Part shown: one piece after another, positions 24,169 through 31,686 of the stretch
Numbering within the stretch: the first letter of the stretch is position 1
How the letters are laid out: every line of letters starts with the position of its first letter
DNA from: Anaeromyxobacter oryzisoli
GTDB taxonomy: Bacteria; Myxococcota; Myxococcia; Myxococcales; Anaeromyxobacteraceae
Direction: 5' to 3'
Assembly: GCF_022690765.1 (NCBI RefSeq)
Contig: NZ_JALCZA010000041.1
Location: 1-41,742, forward strand
DNA: 41,742 bases
Translations under genes and position numbers: made by a program
The notes under the pieces: generated by a model
Database searches by the model: none
What the model saw: only the letters and a program-made list of their open reading frames with translations
Told to the model about the DNA's origin: nothing

Positions 24169-26634
24169 ATGCACGAGACCGCACGAGAGCTCGGCCAGAT
24201 CGCCGTGACGCACGCGAGCTACCTCTGGCTCATCCCCTTCTTCCCGATCCTCGGCGCGACGATCAACGCGCTGATCGGGTGGAAGCTCCAGAAGGTCTTC
24301 GGCAAGAAGATCGTCCACCGCATCGCCATCACCGCGATGTTCGCGGCGTTCGCGGTGGCGGTCCGGGCCTACTGGCAGCTCCTCCACCTCGATCCCGAGC
24401 ACCGGTTCCTGCAGGACACGCTCTGGAACCTGCTCACCGCCGGCCGGCTCACGGTGGATCTGTCCTTCGCCCTCGATCCGCTGTCGATGATGATGGTGCT
24501 CGTCATCACCGGCATCGGCTCGCTCATCCACGTCTTCTCGATCGGCTACATGGCCGACGAGCCGTCCTACTGGCGGTACTTCAGCTACCTGAACCTGTTC
24601 GTCTTCGCGATGTTGCTCCTCGTCATGGGGGACAACTTCGCGGTGATGTTCTTCGGGTGGGAGGGCGTCGGCCTCGCGTCGTACCTGCTCATCTCCTTCT
24701 GGCACGCGGACGCCGAGAAGGCGAAGGCCGGCATGAAGGCCTTCGTGGCGAACCGCTTCGGCGACTTCGGCTTCCTCGCCGGCCTGTTCCTCCTCTTCTG
24801 GACCCTCGGCGGCACGTGGATGCCCCGCCCGCAGGGCTCGCCGAACCCGCGCTACGGCACGACGGTCGAGCTGCGCGGGCAGGCCGTCGACACGCGCCCG
24901 ATCGCCTCCGCGGCCAACGCGGCGCAGTCCGCGGCCCTCGCGCCGATGGTGGACGGCGTGAAGGTCGGCCCGACGATGAACTTCCGCGAGCTCCGCGACC
25001 AGGTGGTCATCGAGGCCACCGGGGTGAAGGAGCACCTCGTCGGCGCGACGATCTGGGGCATCCCGGTCCTGATGCTCGTCGGGATCCTGCTGTTCGTCGG
25101 CGCCATGGGCAAGAGCGCCCAGATCCCCCTCTACGTGTGGCTCCCCGACGCGATGGCGGGCCCGACCCCGGTCTCCGCCCTCATCCACGCCGCGACGATG
25201 GTCACCGCCGGCGTCTACATGGTCGCCCGGCTGAACTTCCTCTTTGCGCTCTCGCCGTCGGCGATGGGCTGGGTCGCCCTCATCGGCGCGGTCACGGCGA
25301 TCTTCGCCGCGTCGATCGGCTTCTTCCAGTACGACATCAAGAAGGTCCTCGCCTACTCGACCGTCTCGCAGCTCGGGTTCATGTTCATCGGCGTCGGCGT
25401 CGGCGCGTACTGGGCGGGCGTCTACCACCTCCTCACCCACGCCTTCTTCAAGGCGACGCTGTTCCTCGGGTCCGGCTCGGTGATCCTGGGCTGCCACCAC
25501 GAGCAGGACATGCGGAAGATGGGCGGGCTGAAGAAGTACATGCCCGTCACCCGGTGGACGTACCTCGCCGCCTGCTGGGCGATCGCCGGCTTCCCCTGGA
25601 TGAACGGCTTCTACTCGAAGGACGAGATCCTCTGGAAGGCGTTCACCTCGGGTCACCTCGCGCTCTTCGGGCACCCCACCCCGTGGCTCGGCCCCGTCAT
25701 CTACCTCGTCGGCATCGTCGCCGCGACCGGGACCAGCTTCTACATGTTCCGCAGCTACTACATGACCTTCACCGGCGAGTACCGCGGCGGTGCGGGCCAC
25801 CACGACGAGCACAACGAGGATCCGCACTCCGCCGGCGCGACGGCGATGTCCGCGGCGTCCGTGAGCGTCCACGCCTCGAACGGCGCCGCCCACCTCGACC
25901 ACGGCACGCACGGCCACCCGGCGCCGACGGCCGCCCACGCGGTCACCGCGCACGATGACGCGGCGCACGCCGGCGGCCACGGCCACCACGGCGGCACGCC
26001 GCACGAGTCGCCCTGGAACATGACCGTGGTCCTCTCGGTCCTCGCGCTCGGCTCCTTCGCGACCCTCTTCATCGGCCTCCCCGCGGCGTGGACGCACCAC
26101 GCCCCGATCCTCGAGCACTGGCTCGAGCCGGTCCTCACCGCCGAGGTCCCGTTCGTCGAGAAGCCCCACTGGATGGAGTACGCGTTCCAGGGGCTCGGCG
26201 TCCTCGCCGGCACGGTGGGCTGGTTCTTCGCGATGCTGCTCTTCAAGGACGGCAAGAGCACCGTCCCGGCGGCCCTCAAGGAGCGGTTCCTCGGGCTCTG
26301 GACGGTCGTCTACAACAAGTACTACGTGGACGAGGCCTACGCGCGCGTGGTGTACAAGCCCGCGACGGCGTTCGCCGGCGCCTGCTCCTGGTTCGACTCG
26401 AACGTGATCGATCGCGTGGTGCTCCTGGTGGGCGCGATCACGCGGGCCTTCGCCAACCTCGACGGGGCCATCGACAAGTACATCGTGGACGGCGTGGTCA
26501 ACGCCGTCGCCAACGGCACGGCGGGCCTCGGCCGGTCCCTCCGGACGCTCCAGACCGGCCGCGTCCAGACCTACCTCTACGGCGCGCTCGGGGGCGCGCT
26601 CGTGGTGGTCCTGCTCAACTTCCTCATCAAGTAG
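24169..26634 (+). CDS. nuoL: NADH-quinone oxidoreductase subunit L (NuoL), long form with His-rich insertion
   Basis: Distal proton-pumping antiporter-like subunit. It has 821 residues against about 613 in E. coli. The core is normal: FFGWEGVGLASYLLISFWH carries the TM5 Glu, GAMGKSAQIPLYVWLPDAMAGPTPVSALIHAATMVTAG the TM7 Lys and broken helix, and KKVLAYSTVSQLGFMF follows. Extra length sits in a loop at about 222-285 and in a His-rich hydrophilic insertion at 544-612 with 16 His in 69 residues. The C-terminal part (YNKYYVDEAYARVVYKPA and on) belongs to the long lateral helix and its anchor. Confidence 0.95.
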   Translation: MHETARELGQIAVTHASYLWLIPFFPILGATINALIGWKLQKVFGKKIVHRIAITAMFAAFAVAVRAYWQLLHLDPEHRFLQDTLWNLLTAGRLTVDLSFALDPLSMMMVLVITGIGSLIHVFSIGYMADEPSYWRYFSYLNLFVFAMLLLVMGDNFAVMFFGWEGVGLASYLLISFWHADAEKAKAGMKAFVANRFGDFGFLAGLFLLFWTLGGTWMPRPQGSPNPRYGTTVELRGQAVDTRPIASAANAAQSAALAPMVDGVKVGPTMNFRELRDQVVIEATGVKEHLVGATIWGIPVLMLVGILLFVGAMGKSAQIPLYVWLPDAMAGPTPVSALIHAATMVTAGVYMVARLNFLFALSPSAMGWVALIGAVTAIFAASIGFFQYDIKKVLAYSTVSQLGFMFIGVGVGAYWAGVYHLLTHAFFKATLFLGSGSVILGCHHEQDMRKMGGLKKYMPVTRWTYLAACWAIAGFPWMNGFYSKDEILWKAFTSGHLALFGHPTPWLGPVIYLVGIVAATGTSFYMFRSYYMTFTGEYRGGAGHHDEHNEDPHSAGATAMSAASVSVHASNGAAHLDHGTHGHPAPTAAHAVTAHDDAAHAGGHGHHGGTPHESPWNMTVVLSVLALGSFATLFIGLPAAWTHHAPILEHWLEPVLTAEVPFVEKPHWMEYAFQGLGVLAGTVGWFFAMLLFKDGKSTVPAALKERFLGLWTVVYNKYYVDEAYARVVYKPATAFAGACSWFDSNVIDRVVLLVGAITRAFANLDGAIDKYIVDGVVNAVANGTAGLGRSLRTLQTGRVQTYLYGALGGALVVVLLNFLIK

Positions 26635-26652
26635 CACCTGGAGAGCGACGCA

Positions 26653-28311
26653 ATGTTCAACCCCAACACCGTCCTCAGCTGGGCCACGTTCGTGCCGGTC
26701 GCCGGCTCGATCCTCATCTGCGCCCTCCTCGTGGTGAAGTTCTTCACCGGTCTGTCGAAGCGGGTGATGGACGACGCCGCGCGGTGGATCGCCCTCCTCG
26801 CGAGCGGCATGTCGCTCGCGGCCGCGATCGCCGCCTGGCGGATGTTCGACGCGACCGTCAAGGGGCCGCAGCTCGTCCACCACTTCACGTGGATCCGGGC
26901 GTTCAACATCGAGTACTTCGTCGGCGCCGACGGCCTGTCGATCTCGATGGTGCTGCTGTCCGCCCTCATCTCCTTCATCGCGACCATCGCCTCGATGCCG
27001 TGGTGGTCGGGGGCGAAGGCGGCCCAGATGGCCGGGATGGTCGACGACGGCCACGACGATCCGCACCACCCGAAGCACTTCTCGGTGCGGATGGTCCCCG
27101 GCTACATGGCCATGCTGCTCCTGCTCCAGACCGGCATGATGGGGACCTTCGTCGCCCTCGACATGTTCCTCTTCTACGTGTTCTGGGAGGTCATGCTCCT
27201 GCCGATGTACTTCCTCATCGGCATCTGGGGCGGCCCGCGCAAGGAGTACGCGGCGATCAAGTTCTTCCTCTACACCCTGGCCGGCTCCGTGCTGATGCTC
27301 CTCGCGATCATCGGCATCTACTACAACAGCCACGCCGAGCTGCTCGCCGACGGCGTCACGATGTCGAGCGGCCACACCTTCAACCTCATCCAGCTCGCGA
27401 AGCAGGGCGCGGCCGGGCAGTTCCACGGCCTCACGTTCCTCGGCTTCGACTTCGCCCGGGTCGCCTTCGTGGCCCTCTTCATCGGGTTCGCCATCAAGAT
27501 CCCGATGTTCCCCTTCCACACCTGGCTGCCCGACGCCCACGTCGAGGCGCCGACGCCCGTCTCCGTCATCCTGGCCGGCGTGCTCCTGAAGATGGGCATC
27601 TACGGCATCCTCCGGTTCAACTACGGGATCTTCCCGGACGCGACCGCCTGGGCCGCCAACGCCATCGCCGTCTTCGGGATGATCAACATCATCTACGCCG
27701 CGTTCGTCTGCCTCGCGCAGAAGGACCTGAAGAAGCTCATCGCGTACTCCTCCGTCTCGCACATGGGCTTCTCGCTGCTCGGCATGGCGGCGATGACCGA
27801 GGCCGGCATCTCCGGCGCGGTGTTCAACCTCTTCACGCACGGCATCATCAGCCCGATGCTGTTCCTCATCGTCGGCGTGATCTACGACCGCGCCCACCAC
27901 CGCGAGATCGAGAAGTTCGGCGGCCTCGCCACCGAGCTGCCCGAGTACACCGCGATCATGGGCCTCGCCTTCTTCGCGTCCCTCGGCCTGCCGGGCCTCG
28001 CCGGCTTCATCTCCGAGTTCATGGTGTTCACGGGCTCGTTCCCGCGGTTCACGCTCTACACGGTCATCTCGGCGACCAGCGTCATCCTCACGGCCGCGTA
28101 CTACCTGTGGGCGATCCACCGGATGTTCCTCGGCAAGCCGAACCCGGCCTACAAGGGCTACCCGGACCTCAACTGGCGTGAGCGGATCGCGCTCTACCCG
28201 CTCGCCGCCATCGCGATCTTCCTCGGGTTCTACCCGCAGGCGATCCTGGGCGTGATCAACGGGACCCTGCACGACCTCATCAAGCCCGCCCTGGCGCTCC
28301 TGCAGGGGTAG
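26653..28311 (+). CDS. nuoM: NADH-quinone oxidoreductase subunit M (NuoM)
   Basis: A 552-residue antiporter-like subunit with about fourteen helices. It has FYVFWEVMLLPMYFLIGIWG (TM5 Glu), FAIKIPMFPFHTWLPDAHVEAPTPVSVILAGVLLKMG (TM7 Lys and discontinuous helix), and LKKLIAYSSVSHMGF. A hydrophilic loop, VDDGHDDPHHPKHFS near residues 133-147, is again His-rich. It is longer than E. coli NuoM (509). Eighteen bases separate it from nuoL. Confidence 0.95.
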   Translation: MFNPNTVLSWATFVPVAGSILICALLVVKFFTGLSKRVMDDAARWIALLASGMSLAAAIAAWRMFDATVKGPQLVHHFTWIRAFNIEYFVGADGLSISMVLLSALISFIATIASMPWWSGAKAAQMAGMVDDGHDDPHHPKHFSVRMVPGYMAMLLLLQTGMMGTFVALDMFLFYVFWEVMLLPMYFLIGIWGGPRKEYAAIKFFLYTLAGSVLMLLAIIGIYYNSHAELLADGVTMSSGHTFNLIQLAKQGAAGQFHGLTFLGFDFARVAFVALFIGFAIKIPMFPFHTWLPDAHVEAPTPVSVILAGVLLKMGIYGILRFNYGIFPDATAWAANAIAVFGMINIIYAAFVCLAQKDLKKLIAYSSVSHMGFSLLGMAAMTEAGISGAVFNLFTHGIISPMLFLIVGVIYDRAHHREIEKFGGLATELPEYTAIMGLAFFASLGLPGLAGFISEFMVFTGSFPRFTLYTVISATSVILTAAYYLWAIHRMFLGKPNPAYKGYPDLNWRERIALYPLAAIAIFLGFYPQAILGVINGTLHDLIKPALALLQG

Positions 28312-28324
28312 GCGCGAGACCGTG

Positions 28325-29890
28325 ATGACCCCACTCGTCCAGCAGCTCGATCCGCTCGTCACCCAGAACCTCTGGTCGGCGAGTTGGTTCCGCCCCGAGG
28401 CGGTGCTCACCGCCGGGGCGGTCCTCCTCTTCGTCCTCGATCTGTTCTGGCGCAAGAGCCCGCGCCGCGTGGCGTACCTCACCGCGAGCGCCCTCGCGGT
28501 CCTCGCCGCGGCGGCCGGGTTCCTCGCCGTGCAGCCCGCGGACGCGCTGTCGCTCTTCAACGGCCTGCTCGCGAACGACGCGTTCGCGAGCTTCTTCAAG
28601 TGGCTCTTCCTGGCGGCCGCGGCGCTCGTGGTGATCATCACGGCGTCCGGCAAGGACTTCCCGCCCGCGCGGGTCGGCGAGTTCTACGCCCTGCTCGTCA
28701 GCATCGTGCTCGGCCTGTTCATGATGGCGAGCGCCACCGATCTGCTGATGATGTACCTGTCGATCGAGCTCGTCTCGCTCTCGAGCTACGTGCTCGCCGG
28801 CTTCAAGAAGGGCGATCGGAAGGCGACCGAGGCCGCGCTGAAGTACGTCATCTACGGCAGCGTCGCGTCCGGGATCATGCTCTTCGGCATGAGCTACCTG
28901 TACGGCCTCACCGGCACGACCAACCTCTCCCAGATCGCGACCCAGGTGCAGCAGCTCTCCGCCTCCGGCACCGCCGAGCTGGCCGCGACCCGGATCGCCC
29001 TGGTGGTCGCCGCGACGTTCGTCGCGGGAGGCCTCGGCTACAAGATCGCCGCGGTCCCGTTCCACATGTGGTGCCCCGACGTGTACGAGGGCGCGCCCAC
29101 GCCGTTCACGGCCTTCCTGTCGGTGGGCCCGAAGGCCGCCGGCTTCGCCCTCGCGCTCCGGTTCTTCCTCTCCGCCCTCAGCTTCCCCGCGAACGCGGAC
29201 GGGCTCGCGCTGCCCATCGGCGACATCCCCTGGCCGGCGGTGATCGGCGTCGTCTCCGCGGTCACCATGACGCTCGGCAACCTCACCGCGCTGCTCCAGA
29301 CCAACCTGAAGCGGCTCCTCGCGTACTCGTCGATCGCGCACGCGGGCTACATGCTGATGGGGCTCGCGGCGGTCTCCGCCGTGGGGACGCAGAGCGTGAT
29401 GATCTACATGGCCATCTACCTGGTCATGAACCTCGGCGCGTTCCTCGTGGTGATCCTGGTGGCCCAGGCCACCGGGTCCGAGTCGATCCTCGACTACCGG
29501 GGGCTGTCGCGCCGGCAGCCGTTCGCCGCCATCACGTTCGCGATCTTCCTGTTCTCGCTCACGGGCATCCCGCCGTTCGCCGGGTTCATCGGCAAGTGGT
29601 ACCTGTTCGTGGCGGTCTGGGAGCGGACGGGCGGGCCGCACGGTACGTGGTACGGGGCGCTGCTCGTCATCGCCGCCCTGAACACCGCGATCGCGCTCTT
29701 CTACTACGCGCGCGTGATCCGGGCGATGTTCATCGACCCGCCCTACGCGCCGGACGCGAAGCGGATCGTGTCGCCGGTGTCGTGGCAGGTCGTGCTCGGT
29801 GCGTGCGCCGCGGCGGTGCTCTTCTTCGGCATCCGTCCTCAGGCCATCATCGACTGGACCCTCTCGTCGCTTCAGCTGTTCAGAGGGTAG
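28325..29890 (+). CDS. nuoN: NADH-quinone oxidoreductase subunit N (NuoN)
   Basis: A 521-residue third antiporter-like subunit and last gene of the rightward operon. Signatures are MYLSIELVSLSSYVLAGFKKGDRKATEAALKY (TM5 Glu), GLGYKIAAVPFHMWCPDVYEGAPTPFTAFLSVGPKAAGFA (TM7 Lys), and NLKRLLAYSSIAHAGYMLMG. I chose the ATG at 28325 over the adjacent in-frame GTG at 28322. A strong hairpin 24 bp after the stop ends the operon. Confidence 0.95.
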   Translation: MTPLVQQLDPLVTQNLWSASWFRPEAVLTAGAVLLFVLDLFWRKSPRRVAYLTASALAVLAAAAGFLAVQPADALSLFNGLLANDAFASFFKWLFLAAAALVVIITASGKDFPPARVGEFYALLVSIVLGLFMMASATDLLMMYLSIELVSLSSYVLAGFKKGDRKATEAALKYVIYGSVASGIMLFGMSYLYGLTGTTNLSQIATQVQQLSASGTAELAATRIALVVAATFVAGGLGYKIAAVPFHMWCPDVYEGAPTPFTAFLSVGPKAAGFALALRFFLSALSFPANADGLALPIGDIPWPAVIGVVSAVTMTLGNLTALLQTNLKRLLAYSSIAHAGYMLMGLAAVSAVGTQSVMIYMAIYLVMNLGAFLVVILVAQATGSESILDYRGLSRRQPFAAITFAIFLFSLTGIPPFAGFIGKWYLFVAVWERTGGPHGTWYGALLVIAALNTAIALFYYARVIRAMFIDPPYAPDAKRIVSPVSWQVVLGACAAAVLFFGIRPQAIIDWTLSSLQLFRG

Positions 29891-29914
29891 CGGGTCCCCT
29901 CCTCCCGCCCCTCT

Positions 29915-29951
29915 CGATGGCCCGGCCGGTTCCGAACCGACCGGGCCATCG
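29915..29951. terminator. Strong palindromic terminator after nuoN
   Basis: Near-perfect inverted repeat: CGATGGCCCGG pairs with CCGGGCCATCG, then one C/A mismatch, then CGGTTC pairs with GAACCG. It gives a stem of about 17 bp with a tiny loop. It begins 24 bp after the nuoN stop. There is no clear T-tract; it could work in both directions. Confidence 0.7.
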
Positions 29952-29983
29952 TTCATGCGGGGGCCGCGCCCCCGCCCCGTCCA

Positions 29984-30002
29984 CCCTGAGCTCGTCGAAG
30001 GG
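29984..30002. repeat. REP-like dispersed repeat motif
   Basis: CCCTGAGCTCGTCGAAGGG is an imperfect palindrome of the CCCTGAGC...TCGAAGGG type that I recognise as a very common intergenic repeat in high-GC proteobacterial genomes; its translations give the familiar PVHPELVEG and PFDELRV strings. Only one copy is in this window, so copy number in this genome is inferred. Confidence 0.6.
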
Positions 30003-30182
30003 TCGCCGGGCCCCCCTGGCTCCGCGGGGCCCACGCGCGCTGGCGCGCGCTGTCCCGCGGGGAGGGGGCGCCGCCCCTCTACTCCTGCGGATGGGCCCCT
30101 CCCCGGCGGAATCCAATCGGCCGTTCAGGCCGAGGCGACACACGCCCTGAAAAGAGAGCGCGAGGCCCAGCAGCGAAGGTCC

Positions 30183-30197
30183 TCGCGAACCGCGAGC
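30183..30197 (-). terminator. Small hairpin after the PHP-domain gene
   Basis: CTCGCG-AAC-CGCGAG sits a few bases beyond the PHP gene stop (complement 30205-30207), inside a wider dyad whose arms are GCCCTGAAA (30144-30152) and TTTCAGGGC (30204-30212). The outer arm overlaps the stop codon. Either could end this leftward transcript. Confidence 0.45.
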
Positions 30198-30204
30198 CCT
30201 CGTT

Positions 30205-31056
30205 TCAGGGCCGCCGGGCCTCGAGCCGCGCGAGCGCCTCCGGCGACATGGACACGTCGCCGAGGTGGCGATCGGGCGCGACCGCCTCGCCGTGGAAGTC
30301 CGAGCCGGCGGTGGGGACGAGGTCGAGCGCCTCGGCGAGCCGGAGGTACTTCTCCCGGACCGAGGGGTTGTGGTCGGTGTGGTAGACCTCCACCCCTTCC
30401 GCGCCCGCCGCCCGGAGCCGCTCGAGGTCGTACCGCTCGAGCCTGGACACGCCCGGGTGGGCCACCGTGGTCGTCCCGCCCGCGCCGCGCACCAGCCGGA
30501 TCGCCTCCTCCGCCTCGAGCCGGTACCGCGGCACGTACGCCGGTCGCCCCTCGCCGAGGAAGCGATCGAACGCCTCCTTCACGGTGGCGACCGCGCCGAG
30601 CTCGACGATCGCCCGGGCGACGTGCGGGCGGCCGATCGTCTTCCCGCCGCTCCACTTCACGATGTCCTCGGTGCGGACGCGGATGCCCATCCCGGCGAGC
30701 TTGTCGACCATCTTCCGCATCCGCTCGCGGCGATGATCCGCGAGGAGATCCTCGAACCGCCGCAGGGCCTCGTGCGCTGGGTCGACGAAGTGGCCGAGCA
30801 GGTGGATCTCGCGCTGGTCCAGGAAGGCGGAGAGCTCGATCCCGGGCACCAGGCGCAGCCCTAGGCGTTTCGCCGCAGCGGCCCCGTCCTCGAGTCCGGC
30901 TACGGTGTCGTGGTCGCACAGCGCCCAGACGCGAACCCCCGCCCGCGCCGCGCGCTCTGCTACTTCGGCGGCCGGATACTGGCCATCGGAGGCCCTGCTG
31001 TGCGAGTGCAGATCGATCTTCCCGCCGGTCGGTCCAGCGGTCGCCGCCTCACCCAT
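30205..31056 (-). CDS. PHP-domain metal-dependent phosphoesterase, TrpH/YciV (RNase AM) family
   Basis: A 283-residue stand-alone PHP protein. Metal-site motifs: DLHSHSRASDG at residues 15-25 (H17, H19, D24), WALCDHDTVAG, VPGIELSA, HLLGHF, VAHPGVSRLERY and AGSDFHGE. The order and spacing match the YciV/TrpH family. In E. coli the member YciV (RNase AM) trims 5' ends of RNA and hydrolyses 3',5'-nucleoside bisphosphates. The ATG has GAGGTG eight bases upstream. It is divergent from the Rrf2 gene with 86 bp between starts. The exact substrate is not evident. Confidence 0.85.
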   Translation of the reverse strand: MGEAATAGPTGGKIDLHSHSRASDGQYPAAEVAERAARAGVRVWALCDHDTVAGLEDGAAAAKRLGLRLVPGIELSAFLDQREIHLLGHFVDPAHEALRRFEDLLADHRRERMRKMVDKLAGMGIRVRTEDIVKWSGGKTIGRPHVARAIVELGAVATVKEAFDRFLGEGRPAYVPRYRLEAEEAIRLVRGAGGTTTVAHPGVSRLERYDLERLRAAGAEGVEVYHTDHNPSVREKYLRLAEALDLVPTAGSDFHGEAVAPDRHLGDVSMSPEALARLEARRP

Positions 31057-31076
31057 GTGATACGCACCTCGGTCGT

Positions 31077-31087
31077 GTTACAGTAAC
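31077..31087. promoter_or_regulatory. Palindrome in the PHP/Rrf2 divergent promoter region
   Basis: GTTAC-A-GTAAC, an 11-bp inverted repeat, lies 55 bp upstream of the Rrf2 start and 20 bp upstream of the PHP start. Rrf2 regulators often bind their own promoters, so this is a possible autoregulatory site. It does not resemble the IscR or NsrR consensus as I know them. Confidence 0.35.
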
Positions 31088-31142
31088 GCAACCCTGTCAC
31101 AAGCCGCGCCCGGATACAGCCGACGGGCACGAGGAAGGCTCC

Positions 31143-31619
31143 ATGCAGCACGTTCTACGGATCTCGCGCAAGATCGATTACGGCCTGCGGGCCATGATTT
31201 ACCTCGCCTCCATTCCGCAGGACTCCGTGGTCCCCTTCCGGGAGATCGCCCGGCAGATGGACGTGCCCGAGGACTTCCTCGCCAAGATCCTGAAGACCCT
31301 GGTGGACATGGGGCTGGTGAAGTCCACCCGCGGTCCCCACGGCGGCTACGCGCTGGCGCGATCTCCCCTCGACATCAGCTTCCTCGACGTGATCGAGGCG
31401 GTCGAGGGCCCGGTGGCGCTGAACGTCTGCCTGGACGGCGAGGACGCGTGCGGCCACTCGACCTCCTGCACGATGGTGTCGGTGTGGCGGCAGGGGCAGG
31501 AGCGGATGCTGGACGTATACCGTCAGTCGAAGCTCGCCGAGCTCGCGTTCAAGCCGGCCGACGACGGGCAGATCGGGCTCGTCCAGCTCCAGCTCTCCCC
31601 GGCGGCGCGCCCGATCTAG
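31143..31619 (+). CDS. Rrf2 family transcriptional regulator with three-cysteine Fe-S motif
   Basis: A 158-residue winged-helix regulator of the IscR/NsrR/RsrR family. The N-terminal DNA-binding domain is RKIDYGLRAMIYLAS, REIARQMDVPEDFLAKILKTL and STRGPHGGYALAR (the wing). The effector part has C96-x6-C103-x5-C109, close to the C-x5-C-x5-C that binds a [2Fe-2S] or [4Fe-4S] cluster in IscR and NsrR, so redox, nitric oxide or Fe-S status may be sensed. AGGAAGG lies about five bases before the ATG. No isc or suf gene follows, so it is not the usual iscR context. Its targets may include the nearby nuo operons, but that is conjecture. Confidence 0.9.
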   Translation: MQHVLRISRKIDYGLRAMIYLASIPQDSVVPFREIARQMDVPEDFLAKILKTLVDMGLVKSTRGPHGGYALARSPLDISFLDVIEAVEGPVALNVCLDGEDACGHSTSCTMVSVWRQGQERMLDVYRQSKLAELAFKPADDGQIGLVQLQLSPAARPI

Positions 31620-31686
31620 CCGCGCCGTCGCCTCGCGCGCGGCGCCTTGACGGTCCGGTCGCGGACGGTCTAACGTCCGCGCCCTC

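Larger units (their letters stand above)
29891..30204. other. Non-coding 314-bp stretch between nuoN and the PHP gene
   Basis: Holds the nuoN terminator (29915-29951), a dispersed-repeat motif (29984-30002), then a very GC-rich block of overlapping dyads: GCGGGGCCC and ACGCGCGC/GCGCGCGT-type alternation at about 30023-30050, and GAGGGGGCG facing CGCCCCTC near 30061-30080. Last comes a small hairpin near 30190 for the opposite gene. I see no credible gene; open frames through it give Pro/Arg-rich sequence and the HPELVEG-type peptide typical of this repeat. Confidence 0.6.

Noticed and set aside
24121..28653. Open frame of about 1500 codons on the minus strand opposite nuoL and nuoM
   Set aside because: It is antisense to two fully recognisable complex I genes; the product is a Glu/Arg/His/Val-rich low-complexity string, as expected when a GC-rich gene is read in the complementary frame.
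11260..29890. nuoE, nuoF or a fused NADH-binding module hidden in the nuo region
   Set aside because: No frame shows the NuoF FMN/NADH Gly-rich motifs or the NuoE [2Fe-2S] cysteines, and gaps between the genes are at most 158 bp.
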